Origin: Desulfobacterales bacterium
GTDB taxonomy: Bacteria > Desulfobacterota > Desulfobacteria > Desulfobacterales > C00003106
Length of the DNA: 12,341 nucleotides
Reading direction: 5' to 3'
NCBI GenBank assembly: GCA_030594505.1
Contig: JAUVFC010000024.1
Coordinates: 1 to 12,341 of the forward strand
This document shows positions 1 through 6,298 of the stretch, in pieces (the stretch's first letter is position 1; each line of letters starts with the position of its first letter). The position numbers and the translations under genes were made by a program. The notes under the pieces were generated by a model. It worked only from the letters and a program-made list of their open reading frames with translations, was not told where the DNA came from and ran no database searches.

Positions 1-53
1 TAAACATCATCTGATTTTCCTCAACTACAAAAAAAATACTTCAATTCTAATTA

Positions 54-262
54 TGACGGTTTCGTAAAAAGTCTCGATAGCCCGCCGCAAGACCGGCGGA
101 TCTTCGACTTGTCATTTCGAGCGAGCCGACTTCGCCACAGTAGCCTCGGCTACGACGGCTGAAAGCGAGAAATCTTTCCCATGTAACAAGACGAAAATAT
201 AAGATTTCTCTCTGCGGTCGAAATGACAGATTCGTTGAATCCGCCTTTTTACGAAACCATCA
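54..262. repeat. Palindromic MITE-like element with 18-bp terminal inverted repeats
   Basis: The ends at 54-71 and 245-262 are inverted copies of each other over 18 bp with one mismatch; the core GGTTTCGTAAAAAG (58-71) matches perfectly to 245-258. Further nested inverted pairs are TGTCATTTCGA (110-120) with its complement at 218-228, and GAGAAATCTT (167-176) with 201-210. A local hairpin CCGCCG (82-87)/CGGCGG (94-99) lies inside the left arm. There is no coding frame inside, so it would be non-autonomous or a REP-like structured repeat. No clear target-site duplication is visible. A solitary copy of the end occurs at 3544-3560. The remaining bases 1-53 are AT-rich and hold nothing I can support, so 1-323 is non-coding apart from this element and the promoter region next to it. 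Confidence 0.75.
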
Positions 263-279
263 ACATTAATCAAAAAATA

Positions 280-285
280 TATAAT
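280..285 (+). promoter_or_regulatory. Candidate -10 box of the CBS-ACT gene
   Basis: TATAAT at 280-285 is a perfect sigma-70 -10 hexamer. The expected start of transcription is near 292, giving a leader of about 30 nt before the ATG at 324. The -35 position (about 257-262) falls on the outer end of the MITE-like element and matches the consensus poorly, so the promoter may be weak or activator-dependent. Confidence 0.5.
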
Positions 286-298
286 TTCTGTCAGAAAT
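284..298. promoter_or_regulatory. 15-bp palindrome, candidate operator
   Basis: ATTTCTG (284-290), one central base (291) and CAGAAAT (292-298) form a perfect inverted repeat with 7-bp arms. It overlaps the last two bases of the TATAAT box and covers the predicted start site, a typical place for a dimeric repressor to bind. The regulator is unknown. A one-base loop makes an RNA hairpin unlikely. Confidence 0.45.
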
Positions 299-309
299 CG
301 AGATAATCC

Positions 310-316
310 GGAGGGG
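310..316 (+). promoter_or_regulatory. Ribosome binding site of the CBS-ACT gene
   Basis: GGAGGGG at 310-316 lies 7 nt before the ATG at 324. It is the strongest Shine-Dalgarno in this part of the window and fixes the start. Confidence 0.7.
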
Positions 317-323
317 AAATATT

Positions 324-1016
324 ATGTTAGTACAAGGATGGATGGCAACCGATATAATTTCAGTCAATGAGGAGACTTCCATGATGAAGGCTTCCGTCCT
401 TATGAAGGAGAATAATATTCGTCGTCTTCCTGTAGTCCGAAAGGGGAAGCTGGTAGGGATCGTTACTGCTACCGACTTGAAAGAGGCTTCTCCGTCAAAG
501 GCGACTACATTAGATATCTATGAAATAAACTATCTCTTGTCCGAGATTAAGGTCAAGGAATTGATGTCAAAAGATGTGATCTATGTGGAACCTGATGAGA
601 CTGTGGAATTCGCAGCGGTTTTGATGCTTGAAAACAAGGTTTCAGGGCTTCCGGTCGTAACCGATCAACAAAAGTTGATCGGAGTTGTCACCCAAACCGA
701 TATATTCAAAGCGCTGATACACATCTCCGGAGTATACAGCGGTAATATCCAGTTTGCTTTCTGCCTGGAAGATAAACCGGGCTCGGTGCATGAAGTCGCG
801 GATGTCATCCGAAGCATGGATGGCCGCGTCGTAAGTATACTCACAAGCTATGACCTGGCGGATGAAGGGTACAGAAATGTCTATTTCCGCATTCGGCCCA
901 TGAAACAGGAGCGGCTTGCAAAGCTGGTTAATACGCTGGAAGAAAGATTCACCGTATTGTATACGGTCAAAGAGTTCTTGGAACAGGTTAAAGGGAGACG
1001 GTTGCGTAACGACTAA
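324..1016 (+). CDS. CBS-pair plus ACT domain protein (AcuB-like)
   Basis: The 230-residue protein has two CBS repeats (about residues 1-58 and 76-134), each starting with a typical 'M..D.I.V' strand and ending in 'VGIVT.TDL' (44-52) or 'IGVVTQTDI' (119-127). An ACT-like domain follows at about 141-215. This is the layout of Bacillus AcuB, and I also recall similar N-terminal residues there. CBS pairs bind adenine nucleotides and ACT domains often bind small metabolites, so a cytosolic ligand-sensing regulatory role is likely; the target is unknown. There is no membrane segment or signal peptide. The start is set by the GGAGGGG site. It appears monocistronic, with its own -10 box and a palindrome at the start site, and its stop lies only 7 bp from the convergent PBP gene. 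The family call is solid; the acuB name and a role in acetoin metabolism would be guesses. Confidence 0.88.
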   Translation: MLVQGWMATDIISVNEETSMMKASVLMKENNIRRLPVVRKGKLVGIVTATDLKEASPSKATTLDIYEINYLLSEIKVKELMSKDVIYVEPDETVEFAAVLMLENKVSGLPVVTDQQKLIGVVTQTDIFKALIHISGVYSGNIQFAFCLEDKPGSVHEVADVIRSMDGRVVSILTSYDLADEGYRNVYFRIRPMKQERLAKLVNTLEERFTVLYTVKEFLEQVKGRRLRND

Positions 1017-1023
1017 GAATTTT

Positions 1024-3435
1024 TTACATATCCGATTTAAAAAACTGCTCCTGTTCTGTAATGACGCCAGGGCGCTTTGTATATTCGATAGGCGCAGACC
1101 CTTCTTTAAAACATTCAAAAATACTCTTTTTTGACTCGGGAATAGCGAGCAAACCTGTTTCAGCGTCTATCTTGGCGAAGACAATCCCATTAGGCATCGG
1201 GAACACCCTTATCGGCTTATCAATCAAGATCCCTTTCATAAAGGAGAGCCATATAGGAATTGCTGCTCGGGCGCCTGTCTCGCGTTTTCCCAATGGTTTC
1301 TCATTGTCGAATCCGACCCATACTCCGCTTACATAACGTGGGGTATAGCCTAAGAACCAAGCATCATACAGATTGTTTGTGGTGCCTGTTTTCCCGGCTA
1401 CCGGCCGATTCAGTGACCGCACTTTGCGTCCGGTCCCCTCCTTAACAACCCCCTGAAGAAGATTGGTAAGGATGTAAGCGGTCTCCTTGGAAATAACACT
1501 CTCACCTTCCGGATTATTCTCCTCCAGGATGTTGCCATGACGGTCAACAATCTTGGTAACGAATATCGGCTCCATACGATACCCCTGATGGGCAAATACA
1601 GAATAAGCACGTATCAATTCCAAAAGGGAAACCCCGGAAGATCCAAGGGCTATGGAAAGGTCCCTGTTAATGTGAGATTCAATTCCGAGCTTCCCGGCAT
1701 AATCGATAACATAATCAATCCCTAGATCTCTAAGAATTTTGATTGTAACTACATTTCTCGAATGTGCCAAAGCGCTGCGAAACAGGGTAGGTCCATAGAA
1801 CTTATCCTCATAATTTTTGGGTTTCCAAACGAAACCGTGCTCTGTATCTTCAAATACAATAGGAGCATCTAAAATCATGGTCGCAGGCGTATATCCTTTA
1901 TCTAAAGCGGCAGCATAAATAATCGGTTTAAAAGCGGAACCGGGTTGTCTTTTTGATTGGATGGCACGATTAAATTGACTCTTTCTAAAATCCAGCCCGC
2001 CTATTAGCGTCCGAACAAAGCCGGTTTCGGCCTCCATACATAAAAGTGCTCCCTCTACCTCAGGTATCTGTTCTAAAGCCAGATCCAACACCTCTTCTTC
2101 CCCGGATCTTCCCAGAATACGCACCAAAATCACATCACCCGGGCTCAGTACCTCACCGGGAAATTTTATTCGTGTGCTTGTATACAATACTTCCGGATCG
2201 GGCGTTCTGGCCCACGTCATTTCCTTTAAGGGAAGTATCCCAATTTCGTTGCCGATCCTTACCGTCACATTTTTCTGCTCATTGTCTACCGCGATTACAA
2301 GTCCTTCGCCAACCCTGTCCGGTTCCAGGGGGTTTTCCGCAAGCGATTCCTCCACCTCTTTCGAGTAATCTTCAAACTCCTCAGGAGGTAAGTGCGTCAA
2401 AGGTCCGCGATACCCCTGGCGTTTGTCTAAGTCTACCAGCCCCTTCTGCATTGCAGCACGACCAACCTTCTGCATTTCTATACTTACAGCGCTATAAATC
2501 TTGAGCCCACCTTCATACAGGGCCTTTCTACCATATTTTTCCTCGACGTATCTTCTTACATGCTCTGTGTAATGAGGGATTTGTTCAATATACCAATTAT
2601 GCCGCGGCTTAATATCAAGAGGGGTATTGATCGCTTCGGTTGCCTGAATATTGGTAATATAATCTTCGGCAAGCATCCGATTCAGCACGTATACCTGCCG
2701 CTCTTTTGCCCGTTTAAAATTTCGGAATGGAGAATACCGGCTGGGGGCCTGGGGAAGCCCGGCAAGGAGTGCGCACTCTGCCAAATTGAGTTCGGAACAG
2801 GTTTTGCTGAAATAGTTTTCAGCTGCACATTCAATACCATACGCCCCGTGCCCCAGGTATATCTGATTTAAATAAACGTATAAAATCTCATCCTTAACAA
2901 GTGACTTCTCAATCCGGTAAGCTAATATCGCCTCACGTACTTTCCTCAAATAACTCCTTTCAGGAGAAAGAAGAAGCGACTTTGTAACCTGTTGAGTAAT
3001 AGTGCTTCCACCCTGCACAATAGTGCCGGCCTCAATATTTTTAAAGAGTGCGCGTAAGATACTAAAAAAATCGATCCCTTCATGCTGGTAGAAACGCGCA
3101 TCTTCAGCCGCGATAAAGGCGTGTATCAACATTTTCGGGATATCTTCAACAGGGATAATAATTCGCTTTTCCTTGTAAAATTCTCCTATCTTACGATTGT
3201 CGTGTGAATATACAGTTGAAATTATTGGAGGATTGTAATCTCTCAAAGAAGATATCCTGGGGAGGCTGTGGACAATATACAGGTATCCCCCTCCGATGCC
3301 GATACCAAAAATGAGGGAAAGGATGATTACTGTTCCATAGAGAAAATATAAAAAACTCCCCCATGACCCCCTTTTGGTCCGTCTCGATTTGATACTCTTT
3401 ATCTTGTTATGTAATCGACCGCGACGATATGCCAT
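1024..3435 (-). CDS. Class A penicillin-binding protein (PBP1A type), bifunctional peptidoglycan synthase
   Basis: The protein polymerises lipid II into glycan strands and cross-links the stem peptides, anchored in the inner membrane and acting in the periplasm. From the ATG at 3435 it has 803 residues: a basic N-terminus, one membrane segment (about 27-53), and a GT51 glycosyltransferase domain with the catalytic Glu in EDARFYQHEG (from 111) and GGSTITQQ (142-149). An OB-like domain follows (about 370-445), then the transpeptidase with SAFK (nucleophile Ser500, Lys503), SRN (559-561) and KTGT (682-685). All key residues are present and the length is normal for PBP1A. The frame stays open upstream to 3525, but those residues look unconserved and lie across the likely promoter. 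Starts at 3465 or 3435 are therefore preferred; 3435 gives the usual short basic cytoplasmic tail. None has a good Shine-Dalgarno. Confidence 0.93.
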   Translation of the reverse strand: MAYRRGRLHNKIKSIKSRRTKRGSWGSFLYFLYGTVIILSLIFGIGIGGGYLYIVHSLPRISSLRDYNPPIISTVYSHDNRKIGEFYKEKRIIIPVEDIPKMLIHAFIAAEDARFYQHEGIDFFSILRALFKNIEAGTIVQGGSTITQQVTKSLLLSPERSYLRKVREAILAYRIEKSLVKDEILYVYLNQIYLGHGAYGIECAAENYFSKTCSELNLAECALLAGLPQAPSRYSPFRNFKRAKERQVYVLNRMLAEDYITNIQATEAINTPLDIKPRHNWYIEQIPHYTEHVRRYVEEKYGRKALYEGGLKIYSAVSIEMQKVGRAAMQKGLVDLDKRQGYRGPLTHLPPEEFEDYSKEVEESLAENPLEPDRVGEGLVIAVDNEQKNVTVRIGNEIGILPLKEMTWARTPDPEVLYTSTRIKFPGEVLSPGDVILVRILGRSGEEEVLDLALEQIPEVEGALLCMEAETGFVRTLIGGLDFRKSQFNRAIQSKRQPGSAFKPIIYAAALDKGYTPATMILDAPIVFEDTEHGFVWKPKNYEDKFYGPTLFRSALAHSRNVVTIKILRDLGIDYVIDYAGKLGIESHINRDLSIALGSSGVSLLELIRAYSVFAHQGYRMEPIFVTKIVDRHGNILEENNPEGESVISKETAYILTNLLQGVVKEGTGRKVRSLNRPVAGKTGTTNNLYDAWFLGYTPRYVSGVWVGFDNEKPLGKRETGARAAIPIWLSFMKGILIDKPIRVFPMPNGIVFAKIDAETGLLAIPESKKSIFECFKEGSAPIEYTKRPGVITEQEQFFKSDM

Positions 3436-3496
3436 GTTATTATGTGTATCAAAAAACAGTATCATGCGCAAGATATCCGGGCATAAAGAAAAATTT

Positions 3497-3525
3497 ATTG
3501 AATAATTATTGAATAGGGTTGACAA
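3497..3525 (-). promoter_or_regulatory. Candidate sigma-70 promoter of the PBP gene
   Basis: On the minus strand TTGTCA (3525-3520) and TTCAAT (3502-3497) are separated by exactly 17 bp, with five and four of six consensus matches. Transcription would start near 3490, upstream of the ATGs at 3465 and 3435 but downstream of the extreme start at 3525, which supports a shorter protein. The region is AT-rich, so chance matches are easy. Confidence 0.35.
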
Positions 3526-3543
3526 ATAATATATAAACTTTAA

Positions 3544-3560
3544 TGGTTCCGTAAAAAGTC
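3544..3560. repeat. Solitary copy of the MITE terminal repeat
   Basis: TGGTTCCGTAAAAAGTC at 3544-3560 matches the left end of the element at 54-262 (GGTTTCGTAAAAAGTC) with one internal difference. No partner in inverted orientation is visible nearby, so this is either a relic of a decayed or excised copy or an independent short repeat. It lies between the divergent PBP and hisI genes. Confidence 0.45.
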
Positions 3561-3568
3561 TTCAAGGT

Positions 3569-3574
3569 TATAAG
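3569..3574 (+). promoter_or_regulatory. Candidate -10 box for the hisI operon
   Basis: TATAAG (3569-3574) matches the -10 consensus at five of six positions and would start transcription near 3581, about 28 nt before the hisI ATG. The -35 position falls in the solitary MITE end and matches poorly. A TTGACA at 3519-3524 has no acceptable -10 at 16-18 bp. Confidence 0.3.
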
Positions 3575-3608
3575 ATTATTTTTATTCCCATATAAGGAAT
3601 ATCTGGGT

Positions 3609-3995
3609 ATGATTTTTCTGAATTTTGAAAAATGTGGCGGACTTGTCCCCGCTATAGTCCAGGATGCGGCAACCGGTGAAGTACTCATGCTCGCCTTCAT
3701 GAATGAATTAGCGTGGCAAAAAACGCTCGAAACCGGCAAAGCTACTTACTGGAGTAGAACCCGTCAAAAACTCTGGGTAAAAGGAGAGACTTCGGGGAAT
3801 GTCCAAACCGTAAAAGAGATACGAATCGACTGTGATAATGATACGATTCTCTTGAAGGTCGAACAGATCGGAGGAGCTGCCTGCCATACCGGATACCGAA
3901 GCTGCTTCTACAAAAAGGTGGAAAATAATGAGGCGGTTATAGACGGTAAAAAAATATTCGATCCAAAGGAGGTTTACGGAAATCGTGACAAATAA
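3609..3995 (+). CDS. hisI: Phosphoribosyl-AMP cyclohydrolase
   Basis: This is the cytosolic enzyme of the third step of histidine synthesis, opening the adenine ring of PR-AMP. At 128 residues it is the monofunctional form, with no HisE pyrophosphohydrolase domain fused. Family marks are [18 protein letters not shown] (47-64), the metal site DCDND (74-78) and [12 protein letters not shown] (89-100). By analogy with the archaeal enzyme, Cys75, Cys92 and Cys99 would bind zinc and Asp74, Asp76 and Asp78 magnesium. The ATG at 3609 has a modest AAGGA (3594-3598) about 10 nt upstream. It is the first gene of a six-gene run, and its last 11 bp overlap hisG. The other his genes are not in the window. 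Confidence 0.95.
   Translation: MIFLNFEKCGGLVPAIVQDAATGEVLMLAFMNELAWQKTLETGKATYWSRTRQKLWVKGETSGNVQTVKEIRIDCDNDTILLKVEQIGGAACHTGYRSCFYKKVENNEAVIDGKKIFDPKEVYGNRDK
3965..3973 (+). promoter_or_regulatory. Strong ribosome binding site of hisG inside hisI
   Basis: AAAGGAGGT at 3965-3973 is a near-perfect anti-16S match, 11 nt before a GTG codon at 3985. It lies within the hisI coding sequence, supports the GTG as the true hisG start, and explains the 11-bp overlap. Confidence 0.65.
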
Positions 3996-4860
3996 GCTCA
4001 AACTCGGCATCCCAAAAGGGAGCCTTCAAGATGCGACCATAGCTCTTTTTAAGCGGTCCGGATGGAAAATTAATGTAAATGGAAGGAGCTATTTTCCTGA
4101 AATTAATGACGAAACCATTGAGTGTGCCATTTGTAGGGCACAGGAAATGTCCAAATATGTAGAAAACGATACATTGGACGCCGGTCTTACGGGAAAGGAT
4201 TGGATTGAGGAAAACAATTCAGACGTACACGTGGTGGAAGATCTTATATACTCTAAAGTCAGTCAGAGGCCGGCGCGATGGGTGCTTGCCGTGCCATACG
4301 ATTCCCCGATCAAAACACTGGAAGATCTTGAGGGTAAGAAGGTTGCTACCGAACTGGTCAATTTCACCAAAAGGTATTTTACAGAACGGGGGATTACCCT
4401 CCGTACCGAATTTTCATGGGGCGCCACCGAAGCTAAAGCGGTCTCGGGTTTGGCCGATGCCATTGTCGAGGTAACCGAAACCGGCAGTACCATAAAGGCT
4501 CATGGTCTAAAAATTATACACGAATTGATGCGGACAAACACCCAATTGGTTGCAAACCACGCCGCATGGAAAGACCCCTGGAAACGGGAAAAACTAAAAC
4601 AGATCGCGTTGCTCCTTAAAGGAGCGCTCAGGGGGGAGGAACTGGTCGGTCTGAAAATGAATGTATCCAAGGATACCCTGCAACAGGTTGTTGAGGTCCT
4701 CCCAAGCCTTCACGCCCCGACTGTGGCGCCCTTGTATCACTCTGACTGGTTCTCCGTTGAAACAGTGGTCTCCTCTGCAAAGGTACGCGATCTCATACCT
4801 GAGCTTATAAAGAAGGGGGCGGAAGGAATCATTGAATATCCGTTGAATAAGGTGATATAG
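3985..4860 (+). CDS. hisG: ATP phosphoribosyltransferase, long form
   Basis: The enzyme condenses ATP and PRPP, the first and feedback-controlled step of histidine synthesis. The 291-residue protein starts with GIPKGSL (8-14), carries the PRPP-binding loop EVTETGSTI (162-170), and extends past the catalytic part with an ACT-like regulatory domain (about 218-291). This is the long HisG form, a histidine-inhibited hexamer that does not need HisZ. The start is GTG, chosen because of the AAAGGAGGT site upstream. Translation is probably coupled to hisI through the 11-bp overlap. No leader peptide with histidine codons or attenuator precedes the operon, so control is likely by end-product inhibition, at least here. 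Confidence 0.95.
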   Translation: MTNKLKLGIPKGSLQDATIALFKRSGWKINVNGRSYFPEINDETIECAICRAQEMSKYVENDTLDAGLTGKDWIEENNSDVHVVEDLIYSKVSQRPARWVLAVPYDSPIKTLEDLEGKKVATELVNFTKRYFTERGITLRTEFSWGATEAKAVSGLADAIVEVTETGSTIKAHGLKIIHELMRTNTQLVANHAAWKDPWKREKLKQIALLLKGALRGEELVGLKMNVSKDTLQQVVEVLPSLHAPTVAPLYHSDWFSVETVVSSAKVRDLIPELIKKGAEGIIEYPLNKVI

Positions 4861-4864
4861 CTTG

Positions 4865-4933
4865 ATGAGGTCAGAGGACAGAGGTCGGAGGACAGAGGAC
4901 AGAAGTCAGAGGACAGAGGACGGAAGGAAATGA
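4865..4933 (+). CDS. Possible 22-codon leader ORF across the heptamer array
   Basis: An ATG at 4865, nine bases after AAGGTGA (4849-4855), opens a 22-codon frame through the whole repeat array. It ends in TGA at 4931-4933, so its stop overlaps the ATG of the TPR gene as ATGA. The peptide would be very polar, rich in Arg, Glu and Asp (MRSEDRGRR...), and looks like translated repeat, not a conserved protein. It may matter only as a coupling device. The repeat has no stop in any forward frame, so openness alone is weak evidence. Confidence 0.25.
   Translation: MRSEDRGRRTEDRSQRTEDGRK
4867..4922 (+). repeat. Eight tandem heptamers, consensus GAGGACA
   Basis: Units begin at 4867, 4874, 4881, 4888, 4895, 4902, 4909 and 4916: GAGGTCA, GAGGACA, GAGGTCG, GAGGACA, GAGGACA, GAAGTCA, GAGGACA, GAGGACG. 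A degenerate ninth, GAAGGAA (4923-4929), abuts the ATG at 4930. Almost every unit carries a GAGG Shine-Dalgarno-like core. The array fills nearly all of the hisG-TPR gap. I recall similar GAGGTCA/GAGGACA arrays between genes in Desulfobacterota genomes, but did not check this. Confidence 0.85.
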
Positions 4934-5691
4934 CGATGGTACAGCGACGTAATTTCTTGATTGTTTTGGCCCTTATAGTCGGAATCTTGTCTTGCGGAGG
5001 CAACAAGGCCCTGTTGAAAAAACAGTCAGAGGCCTTACGCCTTTTGGGAGAGGCATATTATCTGGGAGGAAAATTTACAGATGCGCTTGCGGAACTTCTC
5101 AAGGCAGAGAAATTCTATTCAGAGGTTCCGATCCTCCACAACGATCTCGGGCTTGTCTATAGGGCAAAAGGGGAATACGAAAAAGCGCTTTTTCACTTCA
5201 AAAAGGCGTTGAAACTCGACCCACAGTATCCCGAAGCTCTTAACAACATGGGGACTGTGTATTCAATTCTGAAACAATGGGATAAAGCCATTGAATGCTT
5301 TGAGCGTGCACGGTCTGATCTTCTCTATAAAACCCCCTATATTGCTCTAACTAATCTTGGGTCTGTATATTATGAAAAAAAAGAGTATAATCGTTCTGCC
5401 GGATTTTACAAGGAAGCTTTGAAGTTAGCCCCTCAATTCGCGGGGGCTGATCGAGGTCTTGGGCGTACTTACATGGCAATGGGGAAGTATAGGGAAGCTG
5501 TCCTCTCTTTGGAGAGAGCCGTAAAAACCGTTCCCAAATTTTCTGTTGCCTATTATGATTTGGGGCAGGCATATCTGAAGCTGCAGTCCTTTGAAAAAGC
5601 GCTTTCAGCATTTGAAAAGGTTTTAGACCTCACATCGGATGGAGAGTTAACAGCAAAAACAAGGGCTGCTATACAGAAATTAACCAGGTAG
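4930..5691 (+). CDS. TPR-repeat lipoprotein, PilF/PilW-like
   Basis: The 253-residue protein begins with a lipoprotein signal peptide: basic MTMVQRR, a hydrophobic core and a lipobox ending GILSC (Cys22). Six TPR motifs then fill the chain at about 34-65, 67-99, 101-134, 137-169, 171-203 and 205-238. A lipidated protein of about 250 residues with six TPRs matches PilF/PilW, which helps assemble the outer-membrane type IV pilus secretin, and a PilY1-like gene lies at the right end of the window. Generic TPR lipoproteins are common, though, and no pil gene is adjacent, so the role is not settled. The start may be 4930 or 4936; GAAGGAA just before 4930 is too close to be an ideal Shine-Dalgarno, while the preceding GAGG units offer better-spaced sites. 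Its stop overlaps the engB GTG by 1 bp. Confidence 0.85.
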   Translation: MTMVQRRNFLIVLALIVGILSCGGNKALLKKQSEALRLLGEAYYLGGKFTDALAELLKAEKFYSEVPILHNDLGLVYRAKGEYEKALFHFKKALKLDPQYPEALNNMGTVYSILKQWDKAIECFERARSDLLYKTPYIALTNLGSVYYEKKEYNRSAGFYKEALKLAPQFAGADRGLGRTYMAMGKYREAVLSLERAVKTVPKFSVAYYDLGQAYLKLQSFEKALSAFEKVLDLTSDGELTAKTRAAIQKLTR

Positions 5692-6293
5692 TGTCCATCA
5701 GTTCCTCATCCATGAAGATAAAATCCGCCTCATTTATTGCAACTGCTGTTCGCCCTTCCCAATATCCATCTCCTGAGCTTCCGGAAATTGCCTTTGCGGG
5801 GCGCTCAAACGTTGGGAAATCCGCTCTGATCAATCAATTGTTGAACCGCAAAAAACTTGTAAAAACAAGCGCCACACCCGGGCGCACCCAGTGCATCAAT
5901 TTTTTCCTTGTCAATAATGCATTTTATTTCGTCGACCTTCCCGGGTATGGATATGCAAAGGTACCCGCAAATATACAAAAAAGATGGGGGCCGATGGTAG
6001 AACAGTATCTTAAGCGCCGCGACTCTCTTAAATCAGTGATCTTAATCCTTGATATACGACGCGTCCCAACTAAAGAGGACCTCCAACTCCTCTCATGGCT
6101 TCACCACTATAACATCCCGGCCCCTGTTGTTTTGACCAAAGCCGACAAGCTCACAAAAAACAAACAATATCAACAGACAAAAGAAATTGCTCAAGAACTT
6201 GCCTGCACCACGGAAGAGCTTGTAGTCTTTTCATCGAAGTCCGGGCAAGGGAAAGATCTGTTGTGGAGAAGAATCAAATCGTTGCTCCATTAG
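5691..6293 (+). CDS. engB: Ribosome-biogenesis GTP-binding protein EngB/YsxC
   Basis: This is an essential small GTPase that assists late assembly of the large ribosomal subunit. In the 200-residue frame the G motifs are complete: GRSNVGKS (37-44), the G2 threonine in SATPGRTQ (60-67), DLPGYG (82-87), TKAD (149-152) and a G5-like SSKSG (181-185). The length suits the family. The GTG at 5691 forms a TAGTG overlap with the TPR gene, suggesting coupling. An ATG at 5712 would give 193 residues, and its MKIKSASFIATAVRPSQYP aligns well with the B. subtilis YsxC N-terminus as I remember it. Neither start has a clear Shine-Dalgarno, so the first seven residues are uncertain. Confidence 0.95.
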   Translation: MSISSSSMKIKSASFIATAVRPSQYPSPELPEIAFAGRSNVGKSALINQLLNRKKLVKTSATPGRTQCINFFLVNNAFYFVDLPGYGYAKVPANIQKRWGPMVEQYLKRRDSLKSVILILDIRRVPTKEDLQLLSWLHHYNIPAPVVLTKADKLTKNKQYQQTKEIAQELACTTEELVVFSSKSGQGKDLLWRRIKSLLH

Positions 6294-6298
6294 CTAAT

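Noticed and set aside
642..1118. Minus-strand ORF spanning the end of the CBS-ACT gene and the end of the PBP gene
   Set aside because: It overlaps two well-supported genes in conflicting frames and shows no domain.
2046..2504. 152-codon plus-strand ORF opposite the PBP gene
   Set aside because: It lies wholly antisense to a conserved gene, is proline/serine-rich with no recognisable domain, and is best explained as a shadow frame.
3519..3524. TTGACA as a plus-strand -35 box for hisI
   Set aside because: It is a perfect hexamer, but no acceptable -10 box lies 16-18 bp downstream; TATAAA at 3532 is too close.
3436..3525. N-terminal extension of the PBP protein to the first Met at 3525
   Set aside because: The extra residues look unlike PBP tails, there is no Shine-Dalgarno, and the stretch overlaps the likely promoter. 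The family normally starts with a short basic tail before the membrane segment, as from 3435.
4867..4922. CRISPR-like array
   Set aside because: The unit is a 7-bp tandem repeat with no spacers and no cas genes nearby.
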